Source: Leptolyngbya sp. PCC 6406 (GTDB taxonomy: Bacteria; Cyanobacteriota; Cyanobacteriia; Phormidesmidales; Phormidesmidaceae). From it: DNA of 64,000 nucleotides. The position numbers and the translations under genes were made by a program. The DNA is taken from NCBI RefSeq assembly GCF_000332095.2, contig NZ_KI913949.1, forward strand, positions 1,636,511 through 1,700,510, in the 5' to 3' direction. Shown in pieces: positions 37,131-45,695 of this stretch. The stretch's first letter is position 1, and each line of letters starts with the position of its first letter. A model generated the notes under the pieces. It was given only the letters and a program-made list of their open reading frames with translations. It ran no database searches and was not told the origin of the DNA.

Positions 37131-38165
37131 ATGATGCACTGGACCTTAATGCGACCGACCCTGATGCGACGGACGCCAATGCGCTGGAATTTCGCGATGG
37201 CCCCTTTGGGCCGGTCCCTGACCATGGCCCCTTTGGGCCGGTCCCTGACCATGGCCCCTTTGGGCCGATTCCTGACCATCGCATGTTTACAACCTGCCGT
37301 TCTATCGACCTTCTTGGGGGCGATTGTCCTAGGAACCATAGGTTCCCCCTCAGCCCTGGCCCTCTCGGAGACTCCCCTAGAATCCCCCCCGCCTAGTCCA
37401 GCCCGATCTTCCCTAGGGCAGCCCCTGTATTTCTTTGAAGACTGGTGTCTATTCCAGACCGACATAGCCCCAGAACACCAGTACACCGTTGCTGTGCTCC
37501 TAGAGGTGTTGGGCACTGAGAACTGTGCCGAAGCCAGTCGGCGGGCCTCTACTCTCACTCTCTTGAACCTGCGAGGTCGTAATCTTAAATCTATTGCCCC
37601 CCTGTCCACCTTTCCCCTGCTACGAGAACTAGACCTGAGCAGTAACCAAATCAGCGATTTGTCGCCCCTATCTGCCGTTCCTAATCTGCGCCGCCTCACC
37701 CTCAGTCACAATCAGGTTACGGATCTGTCGCCCTTGCAGGGGCTAGATTCTCTAGAGGTGTTGACGCTGGAAAATAATCAAGTCTCTGACCTCTCTCCTC
37801 TCCAGAATCTAGAGAACTTGCTGCGTCTGGGTCTGAACCGCAATCAAATCACTGATATTGCTCCCCTTGCGGCCCTAGATACCCTCCAGACACTGGATCT
37901 CAGCCACAACCAAATCACCAATATTGCCCCCTTGAGTACCCTTACCGCCCTAGAGGTGCTGGATATGAGTACCAATGAGGTCGTCGATGTGACGCCCCTG
38001 GCCTCTCTGATGAATCTCCAGGAACTGAACCTGAATCGCAACCAAGTTTTTGACGCTACCCCGCTGCGACAACTCCCGAACTTGGAGCGGGTCTATCTCT
38101 ACAACAACCCGGTGGAGCGCCAGATCTGTCCGGGAAACCCCAATGCCCTATGTGTTTTGATCTAA
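37131..38165 (+). CDS. Secreted leucine-rich repeat protein (SDS22/internalin-like)
   Basis: 344 residues in the longest form. The first 45 residues are repeat-encoded (RSLTMAPLG units), then a signal-peptide-like hydrophobic stretch (LSTFLGAIVLGTIGSPSALA) ends at Ala-x-Ala. About nine 22-residue LRRs (about 140-330) have consensus L-xLDLSxNQIxDLxPLxxLxN, the internalin/SDS22 type, closed by a short cap with two Cys. This suggests a protein-binding surface outside the cytoplasm. The start is uncertain: any of the ATGs at 37131, 37197, 37224 or 37251 could serve, and 37251 gives the most natural signal peptide. Confidence 0.82.
   Translation: MMHWTLMRPTLMRRTPMRWNFAMAPLGRSLTMAPLGRSLTMAPLGRFLTIACLQPAVLSTFLGAIVLGTIGSPSALALSETPLESPPPSPARSSLGQPLYFFEDWCLFQTDIAPEHQYTVAVLLEVLGTENCAEASRRASTLTLLNLRGRNLKSIAPLSTFPLLRELDLSSNQISDLSPLSAVPNLRRLTLSHNQVTDLSPLQGLDSLEVLTLENNQVSDLSPLQNLENLLRLGLNRNQITDIAPLAALDTLQTLDLSHNQITNIAPLSTLTALEVLDMSTNEVVDVTPLASLMNLQELNLNRNQVFDATPLRQLPNLERVYLYNNPVERQICPGNPNALCVLI
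37197..37277. repeat. 27-bp in-frame tandem triplication
   Basis: Three direct 27-bp copies (starting 37197, 37224, 37251) encode MAPLGRSLT, MAPLGRSLT and MAPLGRFLT. The unit length is a multiple of three, so copy number changes would keep the frame and alter only the head of the LRR precursor. Confidence 0.93.
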
Positions 38166-38535
38166 ACCTTGTCCAAGTCCAGCACTCTGTCAAGCCTAAA
38201 TTTAAGTTATGGGTTGGGTGGAACGAACTGGGCGCTGTTGGCGAAATGCACATCCTGTAACAAACTCACGGGCAAGTCACCCGGAAACTAGGCAGGGCCG
38301 GTTTTCAGCATTGCCCACCGCTCAAACTCGCTTCCCCACCTCCAACCACCTCCCCGAACACTCAACATTCTCACATCCCCAAAAGGCATATTGGCTTTGA
38401 TGGTAGCCCCGGCATAGCGTAAACGTCCTACATTCTCCGGCCCAGGGATGGTGGGCCATGCCCACCCTACAAAGAGCTTGTCGGGAGCATCCCACTTTCG
38501 TGAGCCCTCACCCTAAATCCCTCTCCCAAGATGGG
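38166..38535. other. Gene-free stretch 3' of the LRR gene
   Basis: About 370 bases with no convincing gene. It contains GGGATGGTGGGCCATGCCCACCC-type palindromes and the repeat text CATCCCACTTTCGTGAGCCC, which recurs at about 57619-57637, and ends in the target site of miniature element B copy 1 (CTCTCCCAAGATGGG). Confidence 0.5.
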
Positions 38536-38700
38536 CTACGGTGTACACATAAGTCACTGTTTGATGGGCATCCCGGCCTGACCCCCTCTAACTCCCCCTT
38601 GTAAAGGGGGAGGACTAGAGTTTCCCCCCTTTACAAGGGGGGATTAAGGGGGGTTTGCAAGGGGCATCAGCACCCTTCCAGAAATATGTGTACACAGCAG
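38536..38700. repeat. Miniature element B, copy 1
   Basis: A 165-bp element from CTACGGTGTACACATAAG to ATATGTGTACACAGCAG. The terminal repeats (CTRCKGTGTACACATA) are inverted. It is flanked on both sides by the 11-bp duplication CCCAAGATGGG (38525-38535 and 38701-38711). The core carries palindromes of CTCCCCCTTGTAAAGGGGG type. It is in the opposite orientation to copy 2 (55887-56156). No open frame; non-autonomous. Confidence 0.92.
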
Positions 38701-38854
38701 CCCAAGATGGGAGAGGGACTTTGAATCCGGCTCCCCTTCCCCCTTTCTGAGAGCAGGGGTATAGCCTGACGGCATTCAAGAAAGGGGGATGTAGAGCTTG
38801 CTCTTCCCGCAGGGTGGGGCGTAAATTTTCAAAAGTGGGATGCTCCCTTTCATA
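38701..38854. repeat. Dispersed repeat text downstream of element B
   Basis: After the second target copy lies TATAGCCTGACGGCATTCAA (about 38760), which recurs with one change at about 51250, and AAAAGTGGGATGCTCCC, the reverse of text at 38485. These are pieces of repeats with no gene. Confidence 0.5.
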
Positions 38855-40129
38855 TCACCCCTGATGTTCAACCGTAGCGGGCATTTGTTGAATGATTTTC
38901 ATTGTTTTGACGCTGACGGTGCAAACCCGTTGTAGCAAATCGATGACGTGTTCTTTGTAGTCGGCAAATTTGTAGGTATTGAACAGTTTGGCGATTGTCG
39001 GGTCTTTGGGTTTCTTTTCTTTGTATTGGTCAAGGATCCATTCTAGGGCGGAGCGATTGCCCAGTTTGTAGTCCCAGGCAAGGGCAGGTACTCCGGTGAG
39101 TTGGGTGTTTTCGTCTAGGGTGATGATGCCTTGGGGTTTGTCGGCTTTGAGTTTGGCTTTGGGCTTTTCTTTGCTGGCGATATCTTGACGGTTTAGCCCA
39201 TAGGGTTCGATGGTTTCGTAGTTCAGGTGCAAGTCCATCAGGGCTTTGCCCCAGGTTGCCCATTGGTGAAAGTCGGCATAGAAGGGCAGGCGGGGAAATT
39301 CGCGTTTGAGGTTGAGTTCGTATTTGGTGCGGTAGGCGGGATGGTGGAGAACGGCGTAGGTGTAGTGGAAGATAGCTTCTTTGGTGATGGTGGGATCGCT
39401 GTAGTGGATCTGGAATTGGGTTAAGCCCCAGTCGGTGATGTTGTCGATGCGGTTCCCGTTTTCGTCGTAGCGGTAGAGGGGAAGACATTGAGACCCGCCA
39501 TTTGGGAGCACATCTGGAATGTGTTCTACAGCCAAACGAAAGTATGGCGCGTCTATTCCTGACTTTATCCAGATAGCTTGATTAGCCTTTTTTGCCGACG
39601 GAAAAATATTTGGTAATTGATACGTCCTGCCATTAAAGTTCTTATCAAAATAAAGATATTGCTTGGCATAAGGACGGCAGCAACTCTTGATGATTTTTCC
39701 TTCTTCAAAAGTCTTTTTTGTTTTTCGTTCTAAATACTTTTCAAGATCCGCATCCCACTTGATATCTAACTCTCGCCTTACTCCATTCTCCAGTAGATCG
39801 TCATACACCTCCACAAAATACTTCATTCGCTCAATCAGAGCTTCTTTTGAGAAGTCATAAACCCACTCATCTCGCTGAGTTTTGACCCCTGCCGAAAAAA
39901 GCTGAAAAACTGCCTTTTGCAATTTTTCAGCCTTCACCTTTTTATCAATCAACGGCAAAAAGCTATCAAAATCGTTATCGGTTAAATTAATCCAATTTGC
40001 TTTTTGGTCAGGCGTAATGTGGTCAAATGGAATCGCTTCAAATCGGGCACGATCGAACCAGTCGAGCTTTCCGTCCTTCGTCTGCTCATCCTGCAAGGTA
40101 AAGTAGAAGATTTTTGCTCTCATACTCAA
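38855..40129 (-). pseudogene. Type ISP-like restriction-modification enzyme, C-terminal (target-recognition) part
   Basis: An open frame of 424 residues starting RAKIFYFTLQDEQTKDGKLD, which is the continuation expected after the methyltransferase core of single-chain type ISP (type I-like, single polypeptide) enzymes. It includes the LAVEHIPDVLPNGGSQCLPL and PLYRYDENG segments before the recognition domain. Its 5' neighbour is a TA pair, on the far side of which the methyltransferase continues (40682-41003). The gene is therefore separated from its catalytic part and presumably inactive, unless the pieces associate. Confidence 0.78.
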
Positions 40130-40377
40130 GAAGCCTTCGATTCAGGTTGATAGGCAAACACATCCACAGAAATAGATTTAAGCGGTTGTGTCTCGCCATG
40201 CAGCATCACGCGAATCCGTTCAGTCGTTTCTCGACTAAAGATCTCTTCGCCACAATGAGAACATGCCGTTACTGGAATTTTCTCAACTAAATAGAACTTT
40301 CCATCAATCTGAAAAATCTCATTGATCAACTCTTGATGGCAGTCTTCTGAATTGCAAACATGGCACTTAAACATCAT
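40126..40377 (-). CDS. YgiT-type zinc-finger antitoxin-like protein
   Basis: 83 residues with two CxxC pairs, MFKCHVCNSEDC and ACSHCGEEIFSRETTERIR, the zinc-binding YgiT/MqsA N-terminal type. It lacks the long DNA-binding C-terminus of MqsA. It overlaps the upstream DUF4258 gene by 4 nt and runs into the restriction-modification C-terminal frame, which begins within 4 nt of its end. The partner order (toxin then YgiT) is the usual one for this pair. Confidence 0.85.
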   Translation of the reverse strand: MMFKCHVCNSEDCHQELINEIFQIDGKFYLVEKIPVTACSHCGEEIFSRETTERIRVMLHGETQPLKSISVDVFAYQPESKAS

Positions 40378-40685
40378 TTTCTCCTATTTCTATAATCAAT
40401 CCACTCTTGCTCATCCGGTTCATAAACCGTAATGATTTTCGTAAGGTCTGACTCCATTCTTGAAACTTGAATATGTAGAGCGCGATCGCTTTTTGCAAAG
40501 CCTAACAAAAGACAACTGGGAGAATATTTATCATCTGGATAATCTTCAATCACCTCTACATTCTCAGCAATCTCTCGAATTTCTTGATCGCTAATATTTC
40601 GTTCGATCGCTCTCTTAAAAGCATGACGTGTAAATTCAAAGCTACCTGCTTTAAATTGCTGTTGAATCTCTGAAAGGGATTTCAT
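40374..40685 (-). CDS. DUF4258-family putative toxin
   Basis: A 103-residue protein with FTRHAFKRAIERNISDQEIR, a conserved Cys-rich strand (SPSCLLLGFAKSDRALHIQV) and TKIITVYEPDEQEWIDYRNR. These are the DUF4258 features, a RelE/MqsR-like fold that pairs with YgiT proteins in TA modules. Start ATG 40685 overlaps the stop of the upstream methyltransferase fragment (GCATGA). The pair is embedded in a restriction-modification gene. Confidence 0.87.
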   Translation of the reverse strand: MKSLSEIQQQFKAGSFEFTRHAFKRAIERNISDQEIREIAENVEVIEDYPDDKYSPSCLLLGFAKSDRALHIQVSRMESDLTKIITVYEPDEQEWIDYRNRRK

Positions 40686-41003
40686 GCCGCTTTCCCGCTC
40701 TCTTTTCGTGTTCTCACCAGAAACATCACTGCAATTCCAGTTTGAATGCCAAACACATTATTTTTAGTACCAGATATTTTAGGATTATTTCTTACATCCG
40801 ATTGGGTATCGACAATATAGACATAATCAAACTCGCGATCGACGCACTTACGGAAGCCATCAAAGGTTTTGGAGTCGATAAACGATCGATTGGCAATGAA
40901 GGCAATGATGCCGTTTTGACCCAGCCTATCCGATGCCCAGCGAAAGAATCGGGTATACATATCGTAGACAACAATCTGATTTTGAGCGGTTCCCTCTTTG
41001 ATA
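40682..41003 (-). pseudogene. Type ISP-like restriction-modification enzyme, middle (methyltransferase) part
   Basis: From the insertion-sequence end, the frame reads YIKEGTAQNQIVVYDMYTRF, GIIAFIANRSFIDSKTFDGF and NVFGIQTGIAVMFLVR, which are methyltransferase motifs downstream of NPPY. The open frame extends to 41083, but the first about 27 residues are insertion-sequence DNA. Removing the element joins it exactly to the upstream part (KETY+IKEG). Confidence 0.85.
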
Positions 41004-42020
41004 TAGCGGATTTCATAATTATGCGGCACAATAGCAGCAATGGGTGAACCAGCTTTTAATGTCCGCTTCAGAGATGTCCTCAAAGGCTATTTCAAGGGCT
41101 TCTGATAGCGCTTGATAAGTCCGTGCCCCCAGTGCCCTGAGAATTGACTTTAGCTTTGACCAAAAGTTCTCAATCGGCGAGAAGTCCGGCGAATAGGGCG
41201 GCAGATATACCAGACGTGCCCCTGCGGCCTCAATCAACTCCCGAATCATGTCGTCCTTATGAATGGAACAGTTGTCCATCACGACACAGGCCCCTGGCCA
41301 AAGGTTGGGCACCAGGCGAGTGGCCACAAATGCCTCAAAACTCAAGCCGTCAAAGGCTCCTAAAATCACCGCCGAAGCCACTACCCCAGCCAAGCTTAAC
41401 CCTGCCACCAGGGACACATTCTTCCCCCGCTTGGGCTGTTCTCCATAGGCTCGTCGGCCTTGCAGCGCCCAGGCAAACAACCGAATCAACCCCAGATTAA
41501 TCCCCGACTCATCGATAAACACCAAGTCTTCAACTCGGATGTCTCGAATCTCATCCCAGTACTCCCCTCGCAACCGCTGTACCCGATCACTCACCTTGTC
41601 ACTGGGGTGAAGGGCTTTTTTTTTACGGGTGAACTGAAGCCGCTTCATCACCCGACACATCGTGGATCGACTCACCGTCACCCCATACTGTTGAGCCACT
41701 TCGGCGCGAAGCTCATCTAAGGTCAGATCAGGGTTCGCTTCAACGAAGGCTTGAACCCTCTGCATCTGCGCCTCATCCAGTTCCCTCGGTCGCCCAGGAC
41801 TGGTCTTGGGGGCAAGCTCACCCGTTTCCCGATACTGCTTCAGCAGTTTCACGATAAAACTTAGAGTCACTCGAAATCGCTGGGCTAACTGGCGCTGCGA
41901 AATGCGCTCGTTCTCATAGGTCTCAATAATCTTCTGTCGCAAATCGGTGCTGTAGGCCTTCATCGGCTCCTCGCGCTTTTTCTACCCGCTATTCGTACCA
42001 CATCTTTGTGAAATCCGCTA
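41004..42020 (-). mobile_element. IS630-family insertion sequence (intact) inside the restriction-modification gene
   Basis: A 1017-bp element bounded by TAGCGGATTTCATAATT on the left and the inverted TAGCGGATTTCACAAAG on the right, with duplicated TA at 41002-41003 and 42021-42022. Deleting element plus one TA restores GGAAACCTATATCAAAGAGG in the host gene. The terminal TAGCGG matches the ends of miniature element C (56039-56140, 57724-57825). Confidence 0.93.
41019..41963 (-). CDS. IS630-family transposase
   Basis: A full-length 314-residue transposase. The N-terminal helix-turn-helix halves (RISQRQLAQRFRVTLSFIVK and TLDELRAEVAQQYGVTVSRS) bind the terminal repeats. The DDE catalytic triad is complete: DLVFIDESGIN, ACVVMDNCSIHK and PPYSPDFSPIENFWSKLK. 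The open frame is unbroken, so the element could still be active and could mobilise related miniature elements. Confidence 0.95.
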   Translation of the reverse strand: MKAYSTDLRQKIIETYENERISQRQLAQRFRVTLSFIVKLLKQYRETGELAPKTSPGRPRELDEAQMQRVQAFVEANPDLTLDELRAEVAQQYGVTVSRSTMCRVMKRLQFTRKKKALHPSDKVSDRVQRLRGEYWDEIRDIRVEDLVFIDESGINLGLIRLFAWALQGRRAYGEQPKRGKNVSLVAGLSLAGVVASAVILGAFDGLSFEAFVATRLVPNLWPGACVVMDNCSIHKDDMIRELIEAAGARLVYLPPYSPDFSPIENFWSKLKSILRALGARTYQALSEALEIAFEDISEADIKSWFTHCCYCAA

Positions 42021-43448
42021 TATAGGTTTCCTTAATCGCTTTATCAATGCCTTTGTAGAGACGATTGGCATTGCGTTGGTTAAAGTTTTCTTGATGGGCG
42101 TTGTAGGGCGGATTGCCGATAATGACGGAGATGGTGCGATCGTTCTGCTCTGAATACGTGCCGTGTTTTGCACACTCATCGCAAACAGATCAAACTGCTT
42201 TCCTTCAAAGCCACAGTGATCCAGCGTATCCACTAAACAAATATTTTTGAATTCTTCGTACTTTCCCATCTTTTGCTGATAGGTAAATTCAATATTCAAA
42301 TTGGCAATGTAATAGGGCAAAATCGCCATTTCATTACAGTGAATTTCATGTTTATATTTATGCTCCAGCTTATCCGCTGGCAAATATTCGATCAGTTCTG
42401 TCACATAGGTGCCTGTCCCCGTACAGGGATCCAGAATTTCCACCCCTGGATCGCTCAACAACTTGCCAAAGTGTTTATGGGTCAAGTAATCCGCACTCTC
42501 AATCATGAAGCGGACAATTTCATTGGGTGTATAGACAATCCCGAGCCGATCCGCTGCCTTGGGGTTGTAGGCTTTGTAAAAGTTTTCGTAGATCGCTTTA
42601 AGAAACTTCTGCTTTTCGTGGTGGTTGGCAATGTTTTCCGAATGGCGACGAATCACCGCATAGTAGTGTTCGATGCTCTTGAGCGTATTGCGACGGGTGT
42701 TTCCGGTAAAGAAAGTGTTGATAATTTCCGATAGTTCCCGCGCAATATTGTTTTCGCGGTGAAACTGCGATTCATGGAAAATATTGGTAAAAATATCCTC
42801 CGTGAGAATGTGCTGAATCAACATCTCATGGATGTCGAAGATCTCAATTTCAGGGTTGATTGACTGGCGACAAACCTCCAGGAAGGTATTGCGACGTTCT
42901 CTAAATTGGGTATTGTTCTCCTCCTGCTGAGCAATAATGCTCCGCAGAGCTTCCAAAATATACGGGACATCTTCTTTGAATTTGACGATCGCTGCCCGAA
43001 AATCCCGCACTTCAGGGCGTTCATAGTCTACAAACGTGTTGATTAGCCCATCTAGCGCCTCCGCATCCCCCATGGAAACGCGCAACTGCTCTCGACTGTG
43101 CTGAATCAGGACGGCAGTTTGGGAGTCTTCAAAGAGAATATTTTCGTCGGGGTAGCCCTTCTCCAGTTTCTTCTCAATCTCGTCGTCAAGTTTGTCGTAC
43201 TGGTCTTTGCTCTCCCACCAGCCATGCTCCAGGCGGATGGCATCCTTCACCGTGCCATCGGGAAAAACCGTCGTATTGAACTTGGTCTTAAAGTCCAGTT
43301 CTGGGATCAGCAGATAGTTGTGGGGTTTGCAGTAGTCATTCAACAATCGCTCAAAGGCATTGCGAATGCTGGTTTCCTTTTTGGAGCCCCCATAGCGGAT
43401 GATTTTTTCGACCTCTGCCTGGTACTGTGTCACCAGCAATCTAGACAT
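42018..43448 (-). pseudogene. Type ISP-like restriction-modification enzyme, N-terminal part (frameshifted)
   Basis: ATG 43448 begins MSRLLVTQYQAEVEKIIRYG. The nuclease-type region (YLLIPELDF ... AIRLEHGWWESKDQYDKLDD) is followed by a helical coupler and the methyltransferase entry RLGIVYTPNEIVRFMIESAD with SAM motif ILDPCTGTGTYVTEL. After LDHCGFEGKQFDLFAMS the frame breaks near 42145-42165. The real continuation (EQNDRTISVIIGNPPYNAHQ, with catalytic NPPY) lies in another frame and runs to the insertion sequence at 42020. This is the first of three lesions in the gene. Confidence 0.88.
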
Positions 43449-43482
43449 AAGCGGACCCAAGGGTATCAATTCAAGGGTAGCG

Positions 43483-43617
43483 TTAACGGGAATGGGGTTC
43501 TAGGGCAGGTGCGCCAACAATGCGATCGCGGCCTGCATCTTTAGCCCGGTATAGCGCCATGCCAGCAGCCTTCAGCAGATCCTCGATCTGTATATCCTGG
43601 TAACCGTATGCCTTCAT
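43483..43617 (-). pseudogene. C-terminal remnant of a GGDEF domain
   Basis: A 44-residue frame (MKAYGYQDIQIEDLLKAAGM..) contains ALYRAKDAGRDRIVGAP, the hallmark C-terminal helix of diguanylate cyclases (ADMALYRAKxxGRNR). The catalytic part is absent. Its ATG overlaps the stop of the NAD-kinase-like gene (ATATGA). It is probably the tail of a gene truncated when the neighbouring cassette arrived. Confidence 0.7.
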
Positions 43618-44552
43618 ATCACTAGATGCCCTTTTCTGGGGGCGATAGAGATAGTCGCTTCTGTGCCTGAGTTGAAGCGCAGAAAGTCCGACTCTATCCC
43701 ATCGCTGAAAATAACACCGTTTTCCGGCATCTGAGAAGCAATAATGAGCGGCTGATCTCGGGTCACCTTGCCAAAGGTGATCGCCGCCCCGGAAGTCTTA
43801 CTCGGCCACGGTTCACGTACCGAGAAATAAAGGTAGTCAGCATCCCACGCAACTGACTTTGGCCCGTCGATCTTCGGCTCATGCTCCGATAGGGCTGAAG
43901 TAACGCCTATCGCCCCAGCCAAGACGCTTCGCAGCCAGCCCGTAGATCCAAGACCTGTTGAGACGATGATTCCACTTGATGAATGATACTCTGTCTTCTC
44001 ACCAAGCCGGAGCCTGTAGCGGGCTGACGTGTGCGATCGCGGACCAATGAACAAATCGTTCACCGCCGAAATACTTTCACCATTGTTAAGTTTTGCTTCT
44101 GCGATCGTCACGTCGGCCACTGGTCGCTTTTGCGCGAAAACCTCCGGTATAACGAGATCAAGGTCTCCCACCGTAAACGGCAACAGAACGCCTTCCCACC
44201 TTTGCGTATCCGGGTTAACGCCAACAAGCGGTTGATCCTCAAGATACTTGAGAACATTTGCCACCAAGCCATCTTGCCCAATAGCAACTACTGTGTCCCT
44301 TGGCCCGAAGATGAAGTTCGGCAAAAATGTACGGTCTACAACTTGAACAAGACCATGACGAGAAAGCAAGTTCTCGGTCTCCATAACAACCCGCTTGTAG
44401 ATGCGATCCTCAGCTTGGTAGTCAGAAAAGTCTGCGCCCAAATGCTCAATGTAGAATCGCGCCTGGTCCTCAGTATTGAATCGAGCAATTAGTTCATCCA
44501 AGCGAGTGCGGCGGACAACTAACACAACCTTATTCTCTGTCTGTCGATCCAT
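43614..44552 (-). CDS. NAD-kinase-superfamily protein paired with an SPFH protein
   Basis: About 312 residues. An NAD-kinase-like fold is visible through VVAIGQDGLVANVLKYLE (in place of GGDGT), a Gly-Val-Asn turn (LVGVNPDTQ), NDLFIGPRSHTSARYRL (NE/D region) and SGIIVSTGLGSTGWLRS (in place of the TPTGSTAY motif), with the C-terminal beta block ENGVIFSDGIESDFL. The first 60 residues are an extra N-terminal domain. The altered nucleotide-binding motifs mean it may not phosphorylate NAD. ATG 44552 overlaps the SPFH stop (TGATG), indicating translational coupling. I know no described function for such a pair. Confidence 0.75.
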   Translation of the reverse strand: MDRQTENKVVLVVRRTRLDELIARFNTEDQARFYIEHLGADFSDYQAEDRIYKRVVMETENLLSRHGLVQVVDRTFLPNFIFGPRDTVVAIGQDGLVANVLKYLEDQPLVGVNPDTQRWEGVLLPFTVGDLDLVIPEVFAQKRPVADVTIAEAKLNNGESISAVNDLFIGPRSHTSARYRLRLGEKTEYHSSSGIIVSTGLGSTGWLRSVLAGAIGVTSALSEHEPKIDGPKSVAWDADYLYFSVREPWPSKTSGAAITFGKVTRDQPLIIASQMPENGVIFSDGIESDFLRFNSGTEATISIAPRKGHLVI

Positions 44553-45574
44553 CACTTGGCATGGTCTCGGTGGAGTAGCTCACGCAACAGTTCTGGTGAA
44601 ATGTTGAGCTGGCCGATTTTGTCCGAGCTTTCCGCAAGCTCCTTGAAGGCCAGTGCAACAAGTTGTCCAGGTTCCATGCCAACACTGGTCAGAGCCTGAA
44701 GCATTTTGGGATCAGTCCCAGCCAGAGCCCTCATCACGGCTGCAATAGCATAAGCCTTGGCATCCGCTTCCGCACGGGCATTGGCCGTAGATAGCGCAAC
44801 AAACTCTCTATTCTTCTCCTCTAACGCAATCTTGGCTGCCATTTCAGCCTCTCTAATCTCTCGCTTCTTCTGCTGGACAGATTTCTCTGCCTCCATCTGA
44901 GCCTCTTTGATCTGCCGCTTCTTATTCTCCACAGCAATCTCGGTATTCAGCTCATTCTCTTTAATGCTCCGCTCTTGTTCCACGGCGGCGTTCCGTCGAG
45001 CGTAGATAGCTTCATCGGCCTCGCGGAGAATCTGCTCACGTGCCTCTGCTTCCAGCGCCCGCGAAGTTTCCGGTGTCGGCTTGATCGCTAGGATCGAAAG
45101 CCCAAGGATTTCAATACCAAGCGAAGCAATGACTTCCGCCGACTGAAGTCCGTCACGCAGTGTTGAAACCAGAGTATCCGATTGCCCCAATGCATCCCTG
45201 AGTCGAAGCGACTTCAGGCATGTGCGAGTGAGAACCTGCGTGTGATTGATAAGCCGTAGCGGCAGCTTCTTTGGATCCTCGGACGCATAGTCCCTTCCGT
45301 GTGAAGCAAGCGTGAAATTCATGAGCTGGGATAATTTTTTGGCCTCCGCGACCCGGTAAGTCAATTGCCCCTGAACCGTAACCGCTTGGAAATCCGCTGT
45401 GACTTCTTCGAAAATGAATGGCACATCCACGCTGCCAATGGGGATACGAACGAGCGATGTGGTCGGCGCAAAATAGAAAAAGGATAGCCCTGCTCCTTCG
45501 CGCACAACCTGGCCTCGTTTGAACTGGAGAACGAAATCCGTGGGTCCAACTCTGATAAATCGTATACCGAGCAT
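44552..45574 (-). CDS. SPFH (band 7/stomatin-like) domain protein
   Basis: 340 residues. The N-terminal SPFH domain (about 5-190) begins IRFIRVGPTDFVLQFKRGQV and contains FQAVTVQGQLTYRVAEAKKL and SLGIEILGLSILAIKPTPE. A long charged coiled coil follows (about 190-285; iterated E/K/R/A with KKRQIKEAQMEAEKSVQQKK), then a small C-terminal helical part. No transmembrane anchor or signal peptide is visible, unlike classical stomatins, so membrane association would be peripheral. It is the upstream gene of a coupled pair with the NAD-kinase-like protein, beside a broken restriction-modification locus. Scaffold function is inferred from the family. Confidence 0.85.
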   Translation of the reverse strand: MLGIRFIRVGPTDFVLQFKRGQVVREGAGLSFFYFAPTTSLVRIPIGSVDVPFIFEEVTADFQAVTVQGQLTYRVAEAKKLSQLMNFTLASHGRDYASEDPKKLPLRLINHTQVLTRTCLKSLRLRDALGQSDTLVSTLRDGLQSAEVIASLGIEILGLSILAIKPTPETSRALEAEAREQILREADEAIYARRNAAVEQERSIKENELNTEIAVENKKRQIKEAQMEAEKSVQQKKREIREAEMAAKIALEEKNREFVALSTANARAEADAKAYAIAAVMRALAGTDPKMLQALTSVGMEPGQLVALAFKELAESSDKIGQLNISPELLRELLHRDHAK

Positions 45575-45695
45575 ATCTTCCCCTTATTATTTGAGGCGAT
45601 TATTTTTCTGACGACCGGCTCCGCAGCCAGGGGTGCGAGCGATTACCTTAAAGGCTTAACCCAAAAGCTGATTCGAGCATCCTTGGATGCAAGTA

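Noticed and set aside
40682-41083. Independent 133-residue gene
   Set aside because: The first 27 residues are insertion-sequence DNA; the rest is the middle of the restriction-modification gene.
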